Positions 25,700 to 36,500 of a stretch of 64,000 nt of DNA are shown in pieces (position 1 is the stretch's first letter; each line of letters starts with the position of its first letter). Origin of the DNA: Eonycteris spelaea (taxonomy: Eukaryota > Chordata > Mammalia > Chiroptera > Pteropodidae); assembly GCA_003508835.1 (NCBI GenBank), contig PUFA01000167.1:930001-994000 (forward strand), read 5' to 3'. Under the pieces are notes generated by a model. The model was not told where the DNA came from and searched no databases. It worked only from the letters and a program-made list of their open reading frames with translations. A program made the translations under genes and the position numbers.

Positions 25700-25815
25700 A
25701 AATGAGAATCACTAGGCCTAGTAGTGATGTTGCACAACCTTGAGAATATAATAATAGCCACTGAATTGTATACTTTAAAATGATTAATTTTGTGACAGGT
25801 GAATTGGATCTAAAA
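25700..25815 (+). mobile_element. L1 3' UTR end fragment, plus strand
   Basis: 'gatgttgcacaaccttgaga', 'atagccactgaattgtatac' and 'gtgacaggtgaattggatct' match the terminal 3' UTR of L1MA/L1MB-age elements. A 5'-truncated insertion without a preserved poly(A). Confidence 0.8.
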
Positions 25816-26484
25816 AGGGGGAGGGTGTCACCAAGCCTTTTACATCTGGGTCCCACACTGCGTGGGCAGAAATAGTCACCAGTTCCACAGGTTGCTAGGA
25901 AAGGAGCTCGGGCTGATCCTGAGAGAAGCCTTGTGTTCTGAAAATCAGTCAATCAATAAACCAACAAACAAGAGGATACACTTGTCATTTGAGCTGAAGG
26001 GTATGTTATCCTCAGACCCTTGGCAAAGGGCCTAAAAACCGACCTGTTTCCTGATCTGTGAAGGAAAGTACAACCTTTGAGTCTGCGGCACAGGCTCAAA
26101 GCAACAGTCAGCTCTATGAATAGGAAGGTGAGCTGACCAAGGACTCTAGGATTCTAGCAAATGGCATATTCCTAAAAAACAACCTCATTCTGAGCATGAA
26201 ACAGAGCCATATTTTATAGATGACAATTTGAGTCAGTGAACCCTATCCTCTAATCAGGACCACCAGAATCATTTACCAACTTTTAATCAAACATTTGTTC
26301 AGAAAGTTTATACATACAATGCCAGGCCGTAACTGAGAAACCTATTGCAACAGTTTAACCTGCAGTCGCATTGGAGAAAGCAGATTTCACTATAAATAAA
26401 GCTACTCTTTTTCAAATGCTTGGCAGGTGCCTGCAGATGTCAACTGATCAAATCTGTAGTTGCAGAAACGTGCTGTGGGAAATT
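25816..26484. other. Unassigned non-coding sequence
   Basis: Includes the first part of a 129-codon minus-strand open frame (25563-25952) that runs on into the antisense of the L1 fragment. No domain is recognised, so it is probably chance. Confidence 0.4.
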
Positions 26485-26578
26485 TAATTTCTCTAAGCAC
26501 ATGCAGCTAGGAAGTGATAGACTAGAATGTGAAGCCAGAGGCTGTTCTTCGCTATTACACTACCCTCCTTGCACCACA
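26485..26578 (-). repeat. MIR SINE fragment, minus strand
   Basis: 'catgcagctaggaagtgata', 'gaatgtgaagccagaggctg' and 'ttacactaccctccttgcac' match the reverse complement of the MIR 5' half. Confidence 0.6.
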
Positions 26579-26979
26579 GAAAACTACTTTCCCGGCAACC
26601 GAAAACCACGTTGGGAGAAGGATCTAGTCCCCTCAATCAATCATGGTCCCACAGATCCATGAGAATGGAAAATAATACAATAAAATAGAATTGTAAAAAT
26701 CTAGAAAAAATAAATAATTTAGGGCTGTACCCATAACCTTCAATAAAGATGATGGTGGTCTGATAGAAAAGAAAAATACAGAGGTTAACATTAAAATTAA
26801 ATTATTGAATTACCGATGGAATAATAAGATTCTTAAATACAAGTTATTCTTTCTGTATTAATCTTCTACTTCTATGTCTGTACCTTAGCCTTTTGCCAAG
26901 CTGATATCTAATATCTAGCCCAAAAAGAAGGGGCTAAGGGTACCAAGATCTCTAAGAAGAGGGATTGCAGCAGCAAGAA
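26579..26979. other. Unassigned AT-rich sequence
   Basis: No gene or named repeat seen. Confidence 0.45.
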
Positions 26980-27195
26980 ATAAAACTGTCACAGGAGACA
27001 GTTCAAATCCCAGCTCTCCTACTTAGTAACTGCACGACTTTGGGCAAGTTACAGAGCCTTTCCCAACCTCCGCTTCCTTGTTAGTAAATGGGACTACTAG
27101 TATATAGTTCATTGGAATATTTTAAATATTAAATGACAAACTATGAAAGTCACACTTGGCATGTAGTAAGTATTCAACATGATTAATTATTATTT
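26980..27195 (+). repeat. MIR SINE, plus strand
   Basis: 'agttcaaatcccagctctcc', 'gactttgggcaagttacaga' and 'ttggcatgtagtaagtattc' match the MIR 5', core and 3' parts. Confidence 0.85.
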
Positions 27196-27840
27196 TTCAT
27201 AGTTCTCTGTTGACAAATTAAATTTGACATCTATTGCTATTAAAATTATTTTCCTTTTCTACATGCCCAAATCTCTCGTACTGGTTGTAATTTTTTAATT
27301 ATATTACTGTCATTGGAAGAGAGAAGCTATTTTCTCCTGAAAAAGAAAGTAATGAGCGTGCAAACTTTTTTCTTCGACCTTTTTGTAGAATTTTTGGTTT
27401 TTGTAGATCATTCAGGAAATAACATCAAAATTAGATTAAGGCTTCTAATGTTATTGTAGTTGATGGTTTTCCACAGAGTTAAAATTTTTATAATTATTTA
27501 TTCAAGGAAATTATCATCTGATCTGCAGAATTCTTTCAGATTCATATCGCTACTAGAAAGAAAGCTATCAGGAGCTTCGGATAAATAACAAATGGGACCG
27601 TGGCTCTAGAAGATCCTTTAGCAATACTGTTTTCAAAGTTCTCAAGAATTAAAGGATGCACATCAGAATAAAACCAATACATTTAGGAGGTGGGGTGTTT
27701 GCACTACTGAAGCGCCCCACTGATACCCGGATCACCTGCTCTAGAAGGCTCTCCGCCTGCCTCAGCCACTTGAGTCACCCAGCCCCTCACAACACTGTGC
27801 ACGCGTTTCAGACATAGCAGTTACCACACATATACCCTGT
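27196..27840. other. Unassigned non-coding sequence
   Basis: AT-rich to 27660, then a GC-richer patch at 27680-27800. No gene or named repeat. Confidence 0.45.
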
Positions 27841-27865
27841 TTTGGTTTGGTTTGGTTTGGTTTGG
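27841..27865. repeat. (TTTGG)5 microsatellite
   Basis: Five perfect TTTGG units. Confidence 0.95.
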
Positions 27866-27896
27866 CTTTTTATTTTATCCAATGAGATTTTTCCTA

Positions 27897-28072
27897 AAGA
27901 ATTGAAATAGAAGAAGGGGTGAGATATGTGGTGACAGAAGAAGTCTAACTGTGGGCGGTGAACACACTGAAATGCATATATGCCTTGCTGTTACATTGCA
28001 CACCTGAAACTTACTGGATTTCGTTTACCAGTGTCGCCATAATAAAAGGGAAAAAAAAGAATTTAAATAGAA
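27897..28072 (+). mobile_element. Short retroposon with 16-bp target-site duplication, copy 1
   Basis: Bases 27897-27912 (aagaattgaaatagaa) and 28057-28072 (aagaatttaaatagaa) match at 15 of 16 positions and flank a 144-bp insert ending in poly(A). The insert reads 'gatatgtggtgacagaagaa' near its start and 'cttactggatttcgtttacc' near its end. A second copy lies at 61031-61203. The 3' part resembles the terminal segment of lineage-specific L1s that end '...accaatgtcacc'. It is therefore probably a strongly 5'-truncated L1, though a small SINE is possible. An open frame at 27958-28176 crosses it and is not a gene. Confidence 0.8.
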
Positions 28073-28189
28073 ATACGCTGCCTGTCTGCTCAAGATCTCG
28101 CCCACTGACTTCAGACAAATACAAAACCTATTTGAAACAAACAAAACAACCCGAACTCTTCAAAGGTGGCATATAGGCCGTTTCGACGC

Positions 28190-28562
28190 TTTTATCTTTT
28201 TCCACTCTTCCAGTCCTTGGCCTTTGTATGCTGCAACCAAGAACTGTCATTTCCTTACTGGAATGCTGCCCCACCCTTCCCTTCCCAGTTCATCGGGATG
28301 GCTGCTGCTATTGTCACTTCCTAGACCTTCCTCCTTCGAGCAGTGGTGTGACTTTTGAAAGTGTTCTCATCACAACCATATAAGCCTCCAGCATCACACT
28401 GAGCACTCTGAGTTGAAATGCATGTTTTCTTGCCCGTCTTCCCTACCAGACAGTAAGCTCATTGAGGGCAGGTACTTGGTCTTGCTCACTGCTATTGTCC
28501 CAGCTTCTAGCCCATTGCCTGGCAAATAAAAGACCCTTAGTAATTACCTGTTGAAAAGATGA
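28190..28562 (+). repeat. L2 LINE 3' end, plus strand
   Basis: 'ggaatgctgccccacccttc', 'gacagtaagctcattgaggg' and 'attgcctggcaaataaaaga' follow the order of L2 ORF2 end and 3' UTR. About 370 bp. Confidence 0.8.
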
Positions 28563-29704
28563 ATCTGATTCTACATACTTAAATTCAACAAACATAATAT
28601 TACCTTTCAAATAATAAAGGATATTTAACATATGGAGAAAACATTATCTTCTTGCTAGTTAGTGTGAGAATTCCTTTGTAGGAAGAGGCTTGCTTTGCTA
28701 TAACCACGCTGATAAACCTGCTATGGGCTAGAAGCAAGGTTCCTTCAGCTGGGGTCCAGGCTTTGTACAGATGAAGAAGATTCTGCCCAATAGAGAGAGA
28801 GAGAGCAGGCAGATGCAAGGCCAAGGGCTTCCTGGAGGAAGGGTCAAAGAACAGTAGCTTCTAGCTAAGCGCCCACCTGTGAAGGGACTTTGGGGGAAAA
28901 TGGATGATGGGGGCTTTATTAAGTTATTTCCTATGTGGCATGTGATGGGAACGCTTTCCTCCACCCACCCTATTAAACCTGCAGGAGATTTACTTTAATA
29001 ATGCTTCTGTCTAAAAAGTTCTGTGATTTAGGAAGCTCAAAGAGGACAAGGATGTTCAAAGATGTATACTTAAAAATGTGTAATAACCAGATGTTGAGTC
29101 TCTCTCTGGACTTCCAAATAATTTCGGCTCCTAAGACCTATAATGTACAGGTACAAGTACTCTGAAGTCATCTTTAGATGATGTGGATTGTGCTGAGCAC
29201 TGCATGTGGCTAGGCAGGTTTGGAGAAACTGGAAAAGTTTGGTGAAATGGCTTGTGCATAAAGCGGTTGTAGTGGGAGATTGTGGGAAGAAAGGTAGGTT
29301 TGGAAGGCCGAGCATTACATTACAATAAGATAGTGGGGTGCAAAGGAAAAGGAAGTCTGCTCTAGTGTGGGCCTAGCAGCGCGCCAGAGAGACTTGGGCA
29401 GAGAGGCCCTGTTGAACAGAGGGTATGCGAAAGTATCACAAGCAGGGTGTCGTCAAACCTTCCTTAATCTCCCTGTCAAAAACTTAATAAATTTTACATG
29501 ACTTGATTAATGTTTTTGGTTTGACTGGATTTTGTCTCACATAATCAGTGTTTATAAGTGACTTGAGGGTGACCATAAGGACAACACAGAAAACTTTGTG
29601 AAGGGGCAATTTTAACAATATATTTTTTCCCACAATTCCTTTTGCTTCCCAGATTGCAGAAGATTACTGCTCAAAATACCTCACTTTTCAACTTTTCCTT
29701 AAGA
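28563..29704. other. Unassigned non-coding sequence
   Basis: Overlapping minus-strand frames of 74-81 codons (28600-28964, 29070-29315) without recognisable products. No named repeat. Confidence 0.4.
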
Positions 29705-29722
29705 TTTTTTTTTTTTTTTTTT
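29705..29722. repeat. Poly(T) tract, 18 T
   Basis: Run of 18 T directly followed by GC-richer sequence, as expected for the tail of a minus-strand retroposed copy. Confidence 0.9.
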
Positions 29723-30014
29723 GAGCTCTGATCATCATCCTCGAGACTTTGCGCTGAGGTGGTTCCAGATTCAGTACTGGTTGTCCTCCCACGTCTAGTA
29801 CAGAGCAGCTGGGTGGCGGCTAGCCCAGCTGGGATACTGGAGTCCCTTGGGGCGCAAGAGATGTATATGCTGAGACTCTTCGGCTCTCTGAGGAGAAAAT
29901 GAAGCTAAATATATTTCGCCTGACCTGGAGTCTATTGGCCATGTTCCTGCCATATTTTCCCTAGTTTTCTCATTCTCCAAATCCTCTCCAGAAGGAAGTA
30001 AACACTGATATGTG
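29723..30014 (-). other. Possible unidentified minus-strand retroposed sequence
   Basis: On the minus strand this block would end in the A18 complementary to 29705-29722. Its composition differs from its neighbours and a 75-codon minus-strand frame covers 29795-30022. I could not match it to a gene or find target-site duplications, so a retroposed origin is only a guess. Confidence 0.25.
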
Positions 30015-30180
30015 GTAAGCATTTATGAGCCAGCTATCATGCTAATCACTTACTATGAGTTCACTTCAGGCCCACATATTTTCCATAGGTGTCTACCAAG
30101 GAGACAGTGGGCTAAGGAACCTTACCTGATTATCAGCCACTTGAACCATTGCCTGAGTCTACAGCATCCCAGCCATTAAT
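30015..30180 (-). repeat. Possible MIR/L2 remnant, minus strand
   Basis: 'taagcatttatgagccagct' and 'tcatgctaatcacttactat' resemble the reverse complement of the MIR 3' region. Weak. Confidence 0.4.
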
Positions 30181-31439
30181 ATGTGTAGGCAGATTATTTG
30201 AGGTATGAAGACTGATTTTGTGTAGAGTGAATTTAAACTCCCATCTTGATTTAGAGACATCCTGGAGGACCTAATTCAAGTGCTACCAGTCCCAGAGATT
30301 CAAGGGAGGTGAGCTATTATTTATTAAAAACTTAATTGACTTTATAGATTATATACCTTAAATATCATCTGTCCCCAGGACTTTAAATCTGTTCCCAGGA
30401 CTTTAATCAATTTAGTATGGTACCTGGAGAACAGGAAGAGGCTTAGAGAAGAGAGCTAGCACCTATCTCTGAGTTATTTGGAACATCTTGTTTTAGGATG
30501 GGGAAAGATAATCTAGAACTCCCCCTTTTTGTTTAAGTATCTTCTTTAGTCAGAAAAAATAGCTTGGGTGATTTCTGACTGCGATGAATTGCCAAATGGG
30601 TTCAAATACAAAGTATATCAAAGCCATCAAGTTATTAAATAGGTCATAGGAGGTCATACTGTGGCTGCTCATTTTATTGGCATCACTTAGAAAGGGACAA
30701 ATTGATACTCGAACTTACGTAATATTGCATATATGCCTTCGTGACTGATTGAAAGTAACTGAGGCTTAGATTCAAAGCATATCTATAAATGTTGAAAATC
30801 TTTTACTTTTCAAGAAAAGATTATAGAAAGTTTAAAAGACTTGTAAGTTGAAGAGACAACAATAAAACAGGTCAGTGTTAGAACCAGGTAGATATAAAGA
30901 GAAAACTAAAAATAGAAATAGCTTTGTAAATCATTGCCATTTGGGGCTAATACGTTCAAAATAATTTTAAGTCTTATGGAGAAGGGATATCATGAATCTA
31001 GGATAAAATAAAATATGATTTACTAAAATAGTGGTTTAATGAAAGGTAACTTGTTTTTATTTTAAAATCTTAAAGCGTATTGTAGCATTACTTGAATAAA
31101 CATTATTATTAACCTTCAGCTGTAAAGTGATTTTCAATACTGAGAAGAGGCATAATGTCAAAGAAAATTCTCATACAAATAAAAATGTTTATAAGACTAC
31201 GTAAAAGGTGAGACTGCTTTATTGAAACTGGCCAAAGGAAGACACAAACTAAGAATTTACCTAAAATAGGGTAGGAACCCATTTTATTAGAAATAAAGCA
31301 AAATGAAGCCTTCAGCCACCAAGTTGCACATCAGTAATTTAATTGGAAAGGTCTTTCCTTATAAACAGGATTAATTCTAATTAATGGAAATTTCAAATTA
31401 TGTTTATAAACATTAACAAAATGTTATCATCCTATAGCA
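30181..31439. other. Unassigned AT-rich sequence with 20-bp tandem duplication
   Basis: Bases 30369-30388 and 30389-30408 are adjacent copies of 'ctgtccccaggactttaaat' with two differences. The rest is AT-rich with very few open frames. Confidence 0.6.
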
Positions 31440-31570
31440 TATTACTTGCACAGCACCTATCCTATAAGACATTTTATGAAAGACAAAGGTTCGTTAATTT
31501 TGTTAATTCACCATTTTATGGATGAAGAAACTGAAGCATAAAGCTTTTAGAAAACAAGTCACTACAAGTT
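31440..31570 (-). repeat. MIR SINE fragment, minus strand
   Basis: 'caccattttatggatgaaga' and 'aactgaagcataaagctttt' are the reverse complement of the MIR core. 'tgcacagcacctatcctata' lies to the left. Confidence 0.65.
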
Positions 31571-32195
31571 TCCAGAAAAGCTGAAGGAATTCCTTCCTTC
31601 TCAGTCCTTTGTTCATGGTATTCCCCTAAGGGGGAAAAAAATTAAAAGCAAGCCCCAAGTAGCACAAAATGAAAAGGGGGACATTTTTATAAGTGTATAG
31701 AACAGCAATCCAGAAGAAATGTAGAATTGAAAGTAAGAAATAAATACTTAAAAATGTCAAAGACTTAAATTTCTTTCTCTCTGGCCCTTCTAATAAGGCC
31801 TGGGCTCAACATGCTGCCTCTTACAGAGGAAAAGCTTCCCGACATAGAGCTCTTAGGTTTGTAGCTCCTGACATCCTCTTCTTTAGCACTTGGTAGACAT
31901 TTAGCAAGCTTAGAGAGAGCAAAGTTCATGCCTTTGTTGACACCATCTGCCACAACGTGACCTGGCAAAGTGGGGTTCCTTTACGGAGGCCTGCCCTTGA
32001 GTTATAGGGCCAGCTCAACCCTTGACCTGCTGCATTGGGACTGAGATCTCAATTAGAAAAAGCCCACAGCCCAGCAGGTAGGAGCAAAGGCTATCTTACC
32101 AACCAGCAGAGAAATATACCTGCTGAGATTTTTCCCTGAGCAACCCAAGAGCCATTGTTGTAAGTGATTGCCCCAGGCAGAGAGTGTATGTGCGT
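31571..32195. other. Unassigned non-coding sequence
   Basis: No named repeat. Minus-strand frames of 67 and 73 codons have no recognised product. Confidence 0.4.
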
Positions 32196-32226
32196 GGGGG
32201 TGGGAGTAGGGGTGGTGTGGGGAGGG
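32196..32226 (+). other. Guanine-quadruplex motif
   Basis: G-runs of 5, 3, 4, 4 and 3 separated by loops of 1, 4, 6 and 1 bases on the plus strand fit the four-run quadruplex rule. An imperfect GA-rich purine tract follows to about 32262. Confidence 0.75.
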
Positions 32227-32429
32227 AGAGAAACAGAGAGAGAGCAAGAGAGAGAACAAAAGAAGCAAGCCCAAGGGACCTTTGTTGTTGCCCCCTGCCT
32301 TCCTTGCAGAGGAGCTCCTGTAGTTAGCTACCCAGTAGAGCCCAGGGCTAGAGAGGAGTCCAAAAGATGCAATTAGAGCAGAGGGAAGGTCCTAGCCACA
32401 GAGCACCTGCACTATTCTCTACACTGCGG

Positions 32430-32525
32430 AGCTCAGATTTCATCCAGAAGGCTTTTGGAAGCTGATGAAGGTTTTTAACAGAGAAATGCACTTGAAAACG
32501 ATCATTCTGGCTGTCTGCAACACTG
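32430..32525 (-). repeat. L2 LINE fragment, minus strand
   Basis: 'atttcatccagaaggctttt' followed by 'gatcattctggctgtctgca' matches a well-known reverse-complement L2 ORF2 segment. Confidence 0.55.
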
Positions 32526-32539
32526 AGTGAAGTGAGTAA

Positions 32540-32638
32540 GAACTACCTTGTTCACCATCGCAGCACAGTGTCTGGAGCAAAAAAAAACTAAGTAGGTGCT
32601 CAGTAAATACCTGTTGAATGGATGAGTGAATGAAAAAA
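32540..32638 (+). repeat. L2 LINE 3' end, plus strand
   Basis: 'taggtgctcagtaaatacct' and 'gttgaatggatgagtgaatg' match the L2 3' terminus and its short tandem end. Confidence 0.75.
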
Positions 32639-32924
32639 TAATCAAATGGATAGTTTTAGTTGGGGAGACAAAAGAGCCTGGCAAGAGCTCACTTTGTTAA
32701 ATGTTGCCAACAGTATCTTCATCACAAGAAAAAAATGGGTTTTTTAATGTTTAAGAGGGGGTAGGTAACACTCTCTACTTTGTAGGATTGCTTATGCCTT
32801 TTGGGTGTTTTCGTTATAGTGGAGGAGGAAGAAACAAAGACAATTTAGCAAACTATTAACAAATTGGGATTGGTATCATGAAAGAAACCAGGAGCCAAGA
32901 TAGTGAATTACAAAAGAGACCAAT

Positions 32925-33085
32925 TTTGGAGGATATAATTGAGGAAAAGCTCTCTGAGAATGTGATATGTAAACTGAGCCCCAAAAGGGGAGAAGGAATT
33001 ATGTGAAGAACCAAAGGAAGAGTTTTACAGGAAGAGGAATAACTTATGCAAAGGCTCTGAGGCAGGCAAGAGCTCATTTTGTTCT
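32925..33085 (-). repeat. L2 LINE fragment, minus strand
   Basis: 'gaggaataacttatgcaaag' then 'gctctgaggcaggcaagagc' is the reverse complement of the L2 ORF2 end. The 125-codon minus-strand frame at 32856-33233 is the relic of that L2 coding sequence, not a host gene. Confidence 0.7.
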
Positions 33086-33989
33086 CCAAACTAGAAGAAG
33101 ACCAAAGAGACTTGAACTCAAAACCTGAGCGAGAAACTAGCAGGAATGAATGGCTTCGTTCAGCCAACCCTTTTCCCTGTTCCAGCAGGAGGAATGAAAG
33201 TAATCTAAGAGAAGTAGCAGAAGAGACAAGCAATAGGAAGTATGAGAATTTCAGACCAGGTTTATTCTAGGCCTTCCCCAAATGGATCACCACAGCCTAG
33301 AAATACTCCAAAAGGGAAAGGAGTGTGGGTATTGAAGATGAAGACTTTAGCTTGGTTAGAGTTGAGGCCTGGGAAGTCAGGTCCCTGAGCCACCAGCCTT
33401 TCAACCTAGGAAACATAGCACTCACCTGACCCATGGAAAAAGAGGGTGTTCAGTTTTTCATTTTTCTTCAACATTATAGGCCACTCCAAAATAAAATTGA
33501 CAAAGGGAAAAAATGTGGAAGATAAACAAGAATGGGGAAATGTTGCCAAGAAGATGTAGAGCATGGGGAGGTGAGGAAGCGAATCAATCAAGGGAGAATT
33601 ATCTTTATTTTTGCCCCCACCTCAATGCTCCCCATCATCCTCATCTTAACAGAGATGACACTAACTGCGTATGGCATTAGATGGCCTGGAGGGAAGAGAG
33701 TTTTTAACCTCTTATCCTCCTTGAACTTGGTATATGTTATATTTTTCTCCTGAACGAAGGTACGTGTACATAGGAAGTTTCCCTCTTTGATAATTCCTTA
33801 TTAAAGTTCTTCAGATTTTTCCTGAAGCTTTGTAGTTCCATAACTTGTCTAGGAAAGAAACATTTTGTAGCTGAAAGCGGATGGGATCCCTGTAGTAGCA
33901 GGACGAAGTGTGTATCCCCTGTGAGATGGACTGGCTGTATATTGGGTGGGACTTCTCCTTGGGACTCATTCACACTCAGCACAAGAAAT
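33086..33989. other. Unassigned non-coding sequence
   Basis: Purine-rich in part. Frames of 61-81 codons without recognised products. Confidence 0.4.
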
Positions 33990-34055
33990 GTGGGGAAAAT
34001 CCCAGATCCACCATTTAAACAATATGACCTTGCACAAGTTATTTAGGTGAGTCAA
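33990..34055 (+). repeat. MIR SINE fragment, plus strand
   Basis: 'cccagatccaccatttaaac' and 'tatgaccttgcacaagttat' match the MIR 5' and core parts. Confidence 0.5.
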
Positions 34056-34640
34056 AAATAACTTTTCTATAACTGTGTTTTTATAAGATTAGCAATCATT
34101 AATGGTCATGAAATCAATTTATAGGCTCACCTATTCATTTTTTAAAAAAGAATAGAAAATAATAGAACTCTTTGCATATCTTAAGAGTTAAGTATTATTC
34201 CACGAAACTTGTTTCAGATATGTGTGTACACACACGTACACACACACACAACACACGAGTGTTTACTGGTCTTAATGTCAAATGTATTGTTTATTGTGGT
34301 TAGGTAGTTATCAAAGAAGTTTGAAAAATACTAACAACTTAGTTTCTAGCTTCCATTCCCACTCAGAAGTAGGAAAGAAGGTTCAAATAGTACATTCAAC
34401 ACTACTCAGCATATTTCAGTTTCAAATGGTCTATTCTGGTAGTTTTTATGTCCATCCTCCTCGACTTCCTGCTCTTCCTCATGTTTCTCCTCCCATCGTT
34501 AGGCTTGTCAGCCTCAGTTTCAGTGCTGGATCTTAATGGTATTAGAACTTTGAGGAGACAAATTCTTAGCTGACCATGAAAGGGAAAGACAGCAGGAAAT
34601 GCTTTTTAAAATAACAGTACACACTACGTATATAACTTAC
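34056..34640. other. Unassigned non-coding sequence
   Basis: Contains the AC-rich tract below and an 84-codon plus frame without a recognised product. Confidence 0.4.
34221..34257. repeat. (TG)n/(AC)n imperfect microsatellite
   Basis: Short TG run followed by interrupted AC repeats, largely alternating purine and pyrimidine. Confidence 0.85.
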
Positions 34641-34760
34641 CTGAGACTCAGGTTCTTTGTTAAATGTACTAAAGATCTGAGACTCAGTTTCCTTATTTGT
34701 CAAATGTGCTGAAGATCAGATAAGGTTAATATTTATATGCCCGCTGCATTTTTGGTACCG
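34641..34760 (+). repeat. MIR SINE core with internal tandem duplication
   Basis: The MIR core motif 'ctgagactcagtttccttat' occurs twice in tandem: 34641-34676 and 34677-34716 are similar copies of a 36-40-base unit, followed by MIR-like 3' sequence. The duplication probably arose after insertion. Confidence 0.55.
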
Positions 34761-35599
34761 GATAAATATGAAGTCTTTCCTTCTTTGGGCTTTGATATGA
34801 CTCAAAGAATTTTTCTAGCCAGCCCTTGTGCTCTGGGAACTAGGCTGGGATATGGATGTGTTTAGTACGTAGAGACCACTAAGTGAAAACAAATCAATAC
34901 ATCAACGAAGTAGAGGTATTTATATCATAGGTCAAGTGCATTTTATGGCTTATGGCCAAGGGTCTAACAATTGATGAATCCCCCAGGAAACTATCTCCAA
35001 CATATTCAGATTAAAATATATATATATACTATTTTCAGTTAAACATCACGGGCATGACCCTGAGCAAAATTGGTGGTGAAATGTCCGTTCCTTAGTCCTC
35101 TGCCTGCCTGCTCTGCTGCCTCATTCAGAGTCTGGTGACAGGCCTCTCATTGAGATGTGGTTGCCTCATGCTCCTTTTACAACCCAACCCCCCACCGCTC
35201 TTTACATTCTGATAGCATGTAAAATAATTGATACTTTAACAAAACCCATTCTCACTGCAGTGTTCCTGTACTATATTTAGTATATATAATATATACTATA
35301 TATATTCTACACACACACAATTTTTTTCTTCAAGAAATTTCCAATAGTATTGAAAGGCCTAAAGGAACCTTAATTAGGTTCCTTAGTGTGGCACAGCAAG
35401 TAAGGAGTGGGGTAGAAGGGAAAGGGGGCCCACAGTCTGGCCTGCTCACAGGGCAGGCCTCCCCAGCTGAAGACCCTCTCCCCTGGCCCTGAAGCAACTT
35501 GACAGAGGCAGAAACTTGCCTGCCTAATGGGAACTGAAAGTCTTCAACCCTCTAAACCCCAGGTCATTGTGCCCTGGTCCCCCACTTTACTGCTGTACT
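34761..35599. other. Unassigned sequence with two short palindromes
   Basis: No named repeat. Holds the AT palindrome at 35278-35298 and a hairpin-capable inverted repeat at 35361-35385 (9-bp arms, 5-base loop). Confidence 0.5.
35278..35298. repeat. Perfect AT-rich inverted repeat
   Basis: Arms 35278-35287 (tagtatatat) and 35289-35298 (atatatacta) are exact reverse complements around a single A. A short CA run follows at about 35309-35319. Confidence 0.85.
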
Positions 35600-35820
35600 G
35601 GTCAGTTTTCTCCAGAGTAACAGAACCAATAAAAGATATATATATATATGATTGGGTGAGTCCCATTCACATTATGGAGGGCAATCTGCTTTATTCAAAA
35701 GTCCATCAGTTTAAATGTAAATCTCATCCAGACTCCCTCACAGAAACATGTAGAAAAATATTTGACCACATATCTGGGCACTCTATAGTTCAACCATTGA
35801 CATTAAATTAACCATCACAA
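35600..35820 (+). mobile_element. Deleted ERVL-class solo LTR
   Basis: Starts 'ggtcagttttctccagagta', then 'acagaaccaataaaagatat'. It ends with 'aatctcatccagactccctc' and 'aaattaaccatcacaac'. Both ends of a known eutherian LTR class are present, but the middle is largely missing, so it is an internally deleted copy. The 94-codon frame 35527-35811 overlaps it and is chance. Confidence 0.6.
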
Positions 35821-36036
35821 CTGCTAAAATCAGAGCAAGCGAGCCTTCCCTAACACACCAACCTTAACCCAACTGTTTTTTTTTCTAATTCTAGCACTCT
35901 TTAAAAATGCCCAGATTCAAACTATTATATTCTAGCATATTCTAAGTTATTAAAGAATTTAAAGATTTTTCATGGTTGTAATTCCATCTACTTATTTGAC
36001 ACACAGAAGCATCATAGTGTATTGGGGGAGGGGATG
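35821..36036. other. Unassigned sequence
   Basis: Short AT-rich gap between the LTR and the hAT element. Confidence 0.4.
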
Positions 36037-36044
36037 GTTTCATA

Positions 36045-36500
36045 CAGTTCTCAAATTTTTTGCTCTCAGGACCCTTTTTATCTAAAATTTAAGAATATAA
36101 AAGAGCTTTTATTTAAATGAGTCTTAGCTCTAGATACTAAGCTGTAGAGAAATATATATATCATGTTAGAAATGAAAAATGAGACATTAAAAAATGTTTA
36201 TGAATTTCTTACAAAATAAAATATACTAATACTAAATGTTAGCATATTTATATGTGAAAAATAACTTTTCCAAAACAAAAATAATTTGTGAGAAGTATGC
36301 CACTTTCGCATTTTTGCAAATCTCTTTAATGCCTGGCTTAATAGAAGATGGAAGGATTCTCATATCTGCTTCTCCATTTAACCTGTTCTGCGATTTTGTT
36401 TTGGTTAAAGTATATGAATAATACTGAGCTTTACACAAAGAGATTGCTGGAGAAGGAAAGACTTGCCCAGAACCCCTAAACCACACTTTGAGAACCGCTA
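36045..36500. mobile_element. hAT-type non-autonomous DNA transposon with 8-bp TSD
   Basis: A 456-bp element with worn terminal inverted repeats: left 'cagttctcaaattttttg', right 'cactttgagaaccgcta'. It is flanked by GTTTCATA (36037-36044) and GTTTTATA (36501-36508), an 8-bp target-site duplication with one mismatch, as hAT transposases make. Internal landmarks include 'tttttgcaaatctctttaat' and 'ctcatatctgcttctccatt'. It encodes no transposase. The 84-codon frame inside is incidental. Confidence 0.8.

Noticed and set aside
25563..25952. 129-codon minus-strand open frame
   Set aside because: Part of it is antisense of an L1 3' UTR. No domain and no splice context.
32856..33233. 125-codon minus-strand open frame that looks protein-like
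   Set aside because: It lies along a minus-strand L2 copy and reads as decayed L2 ORF2, not a host gene.
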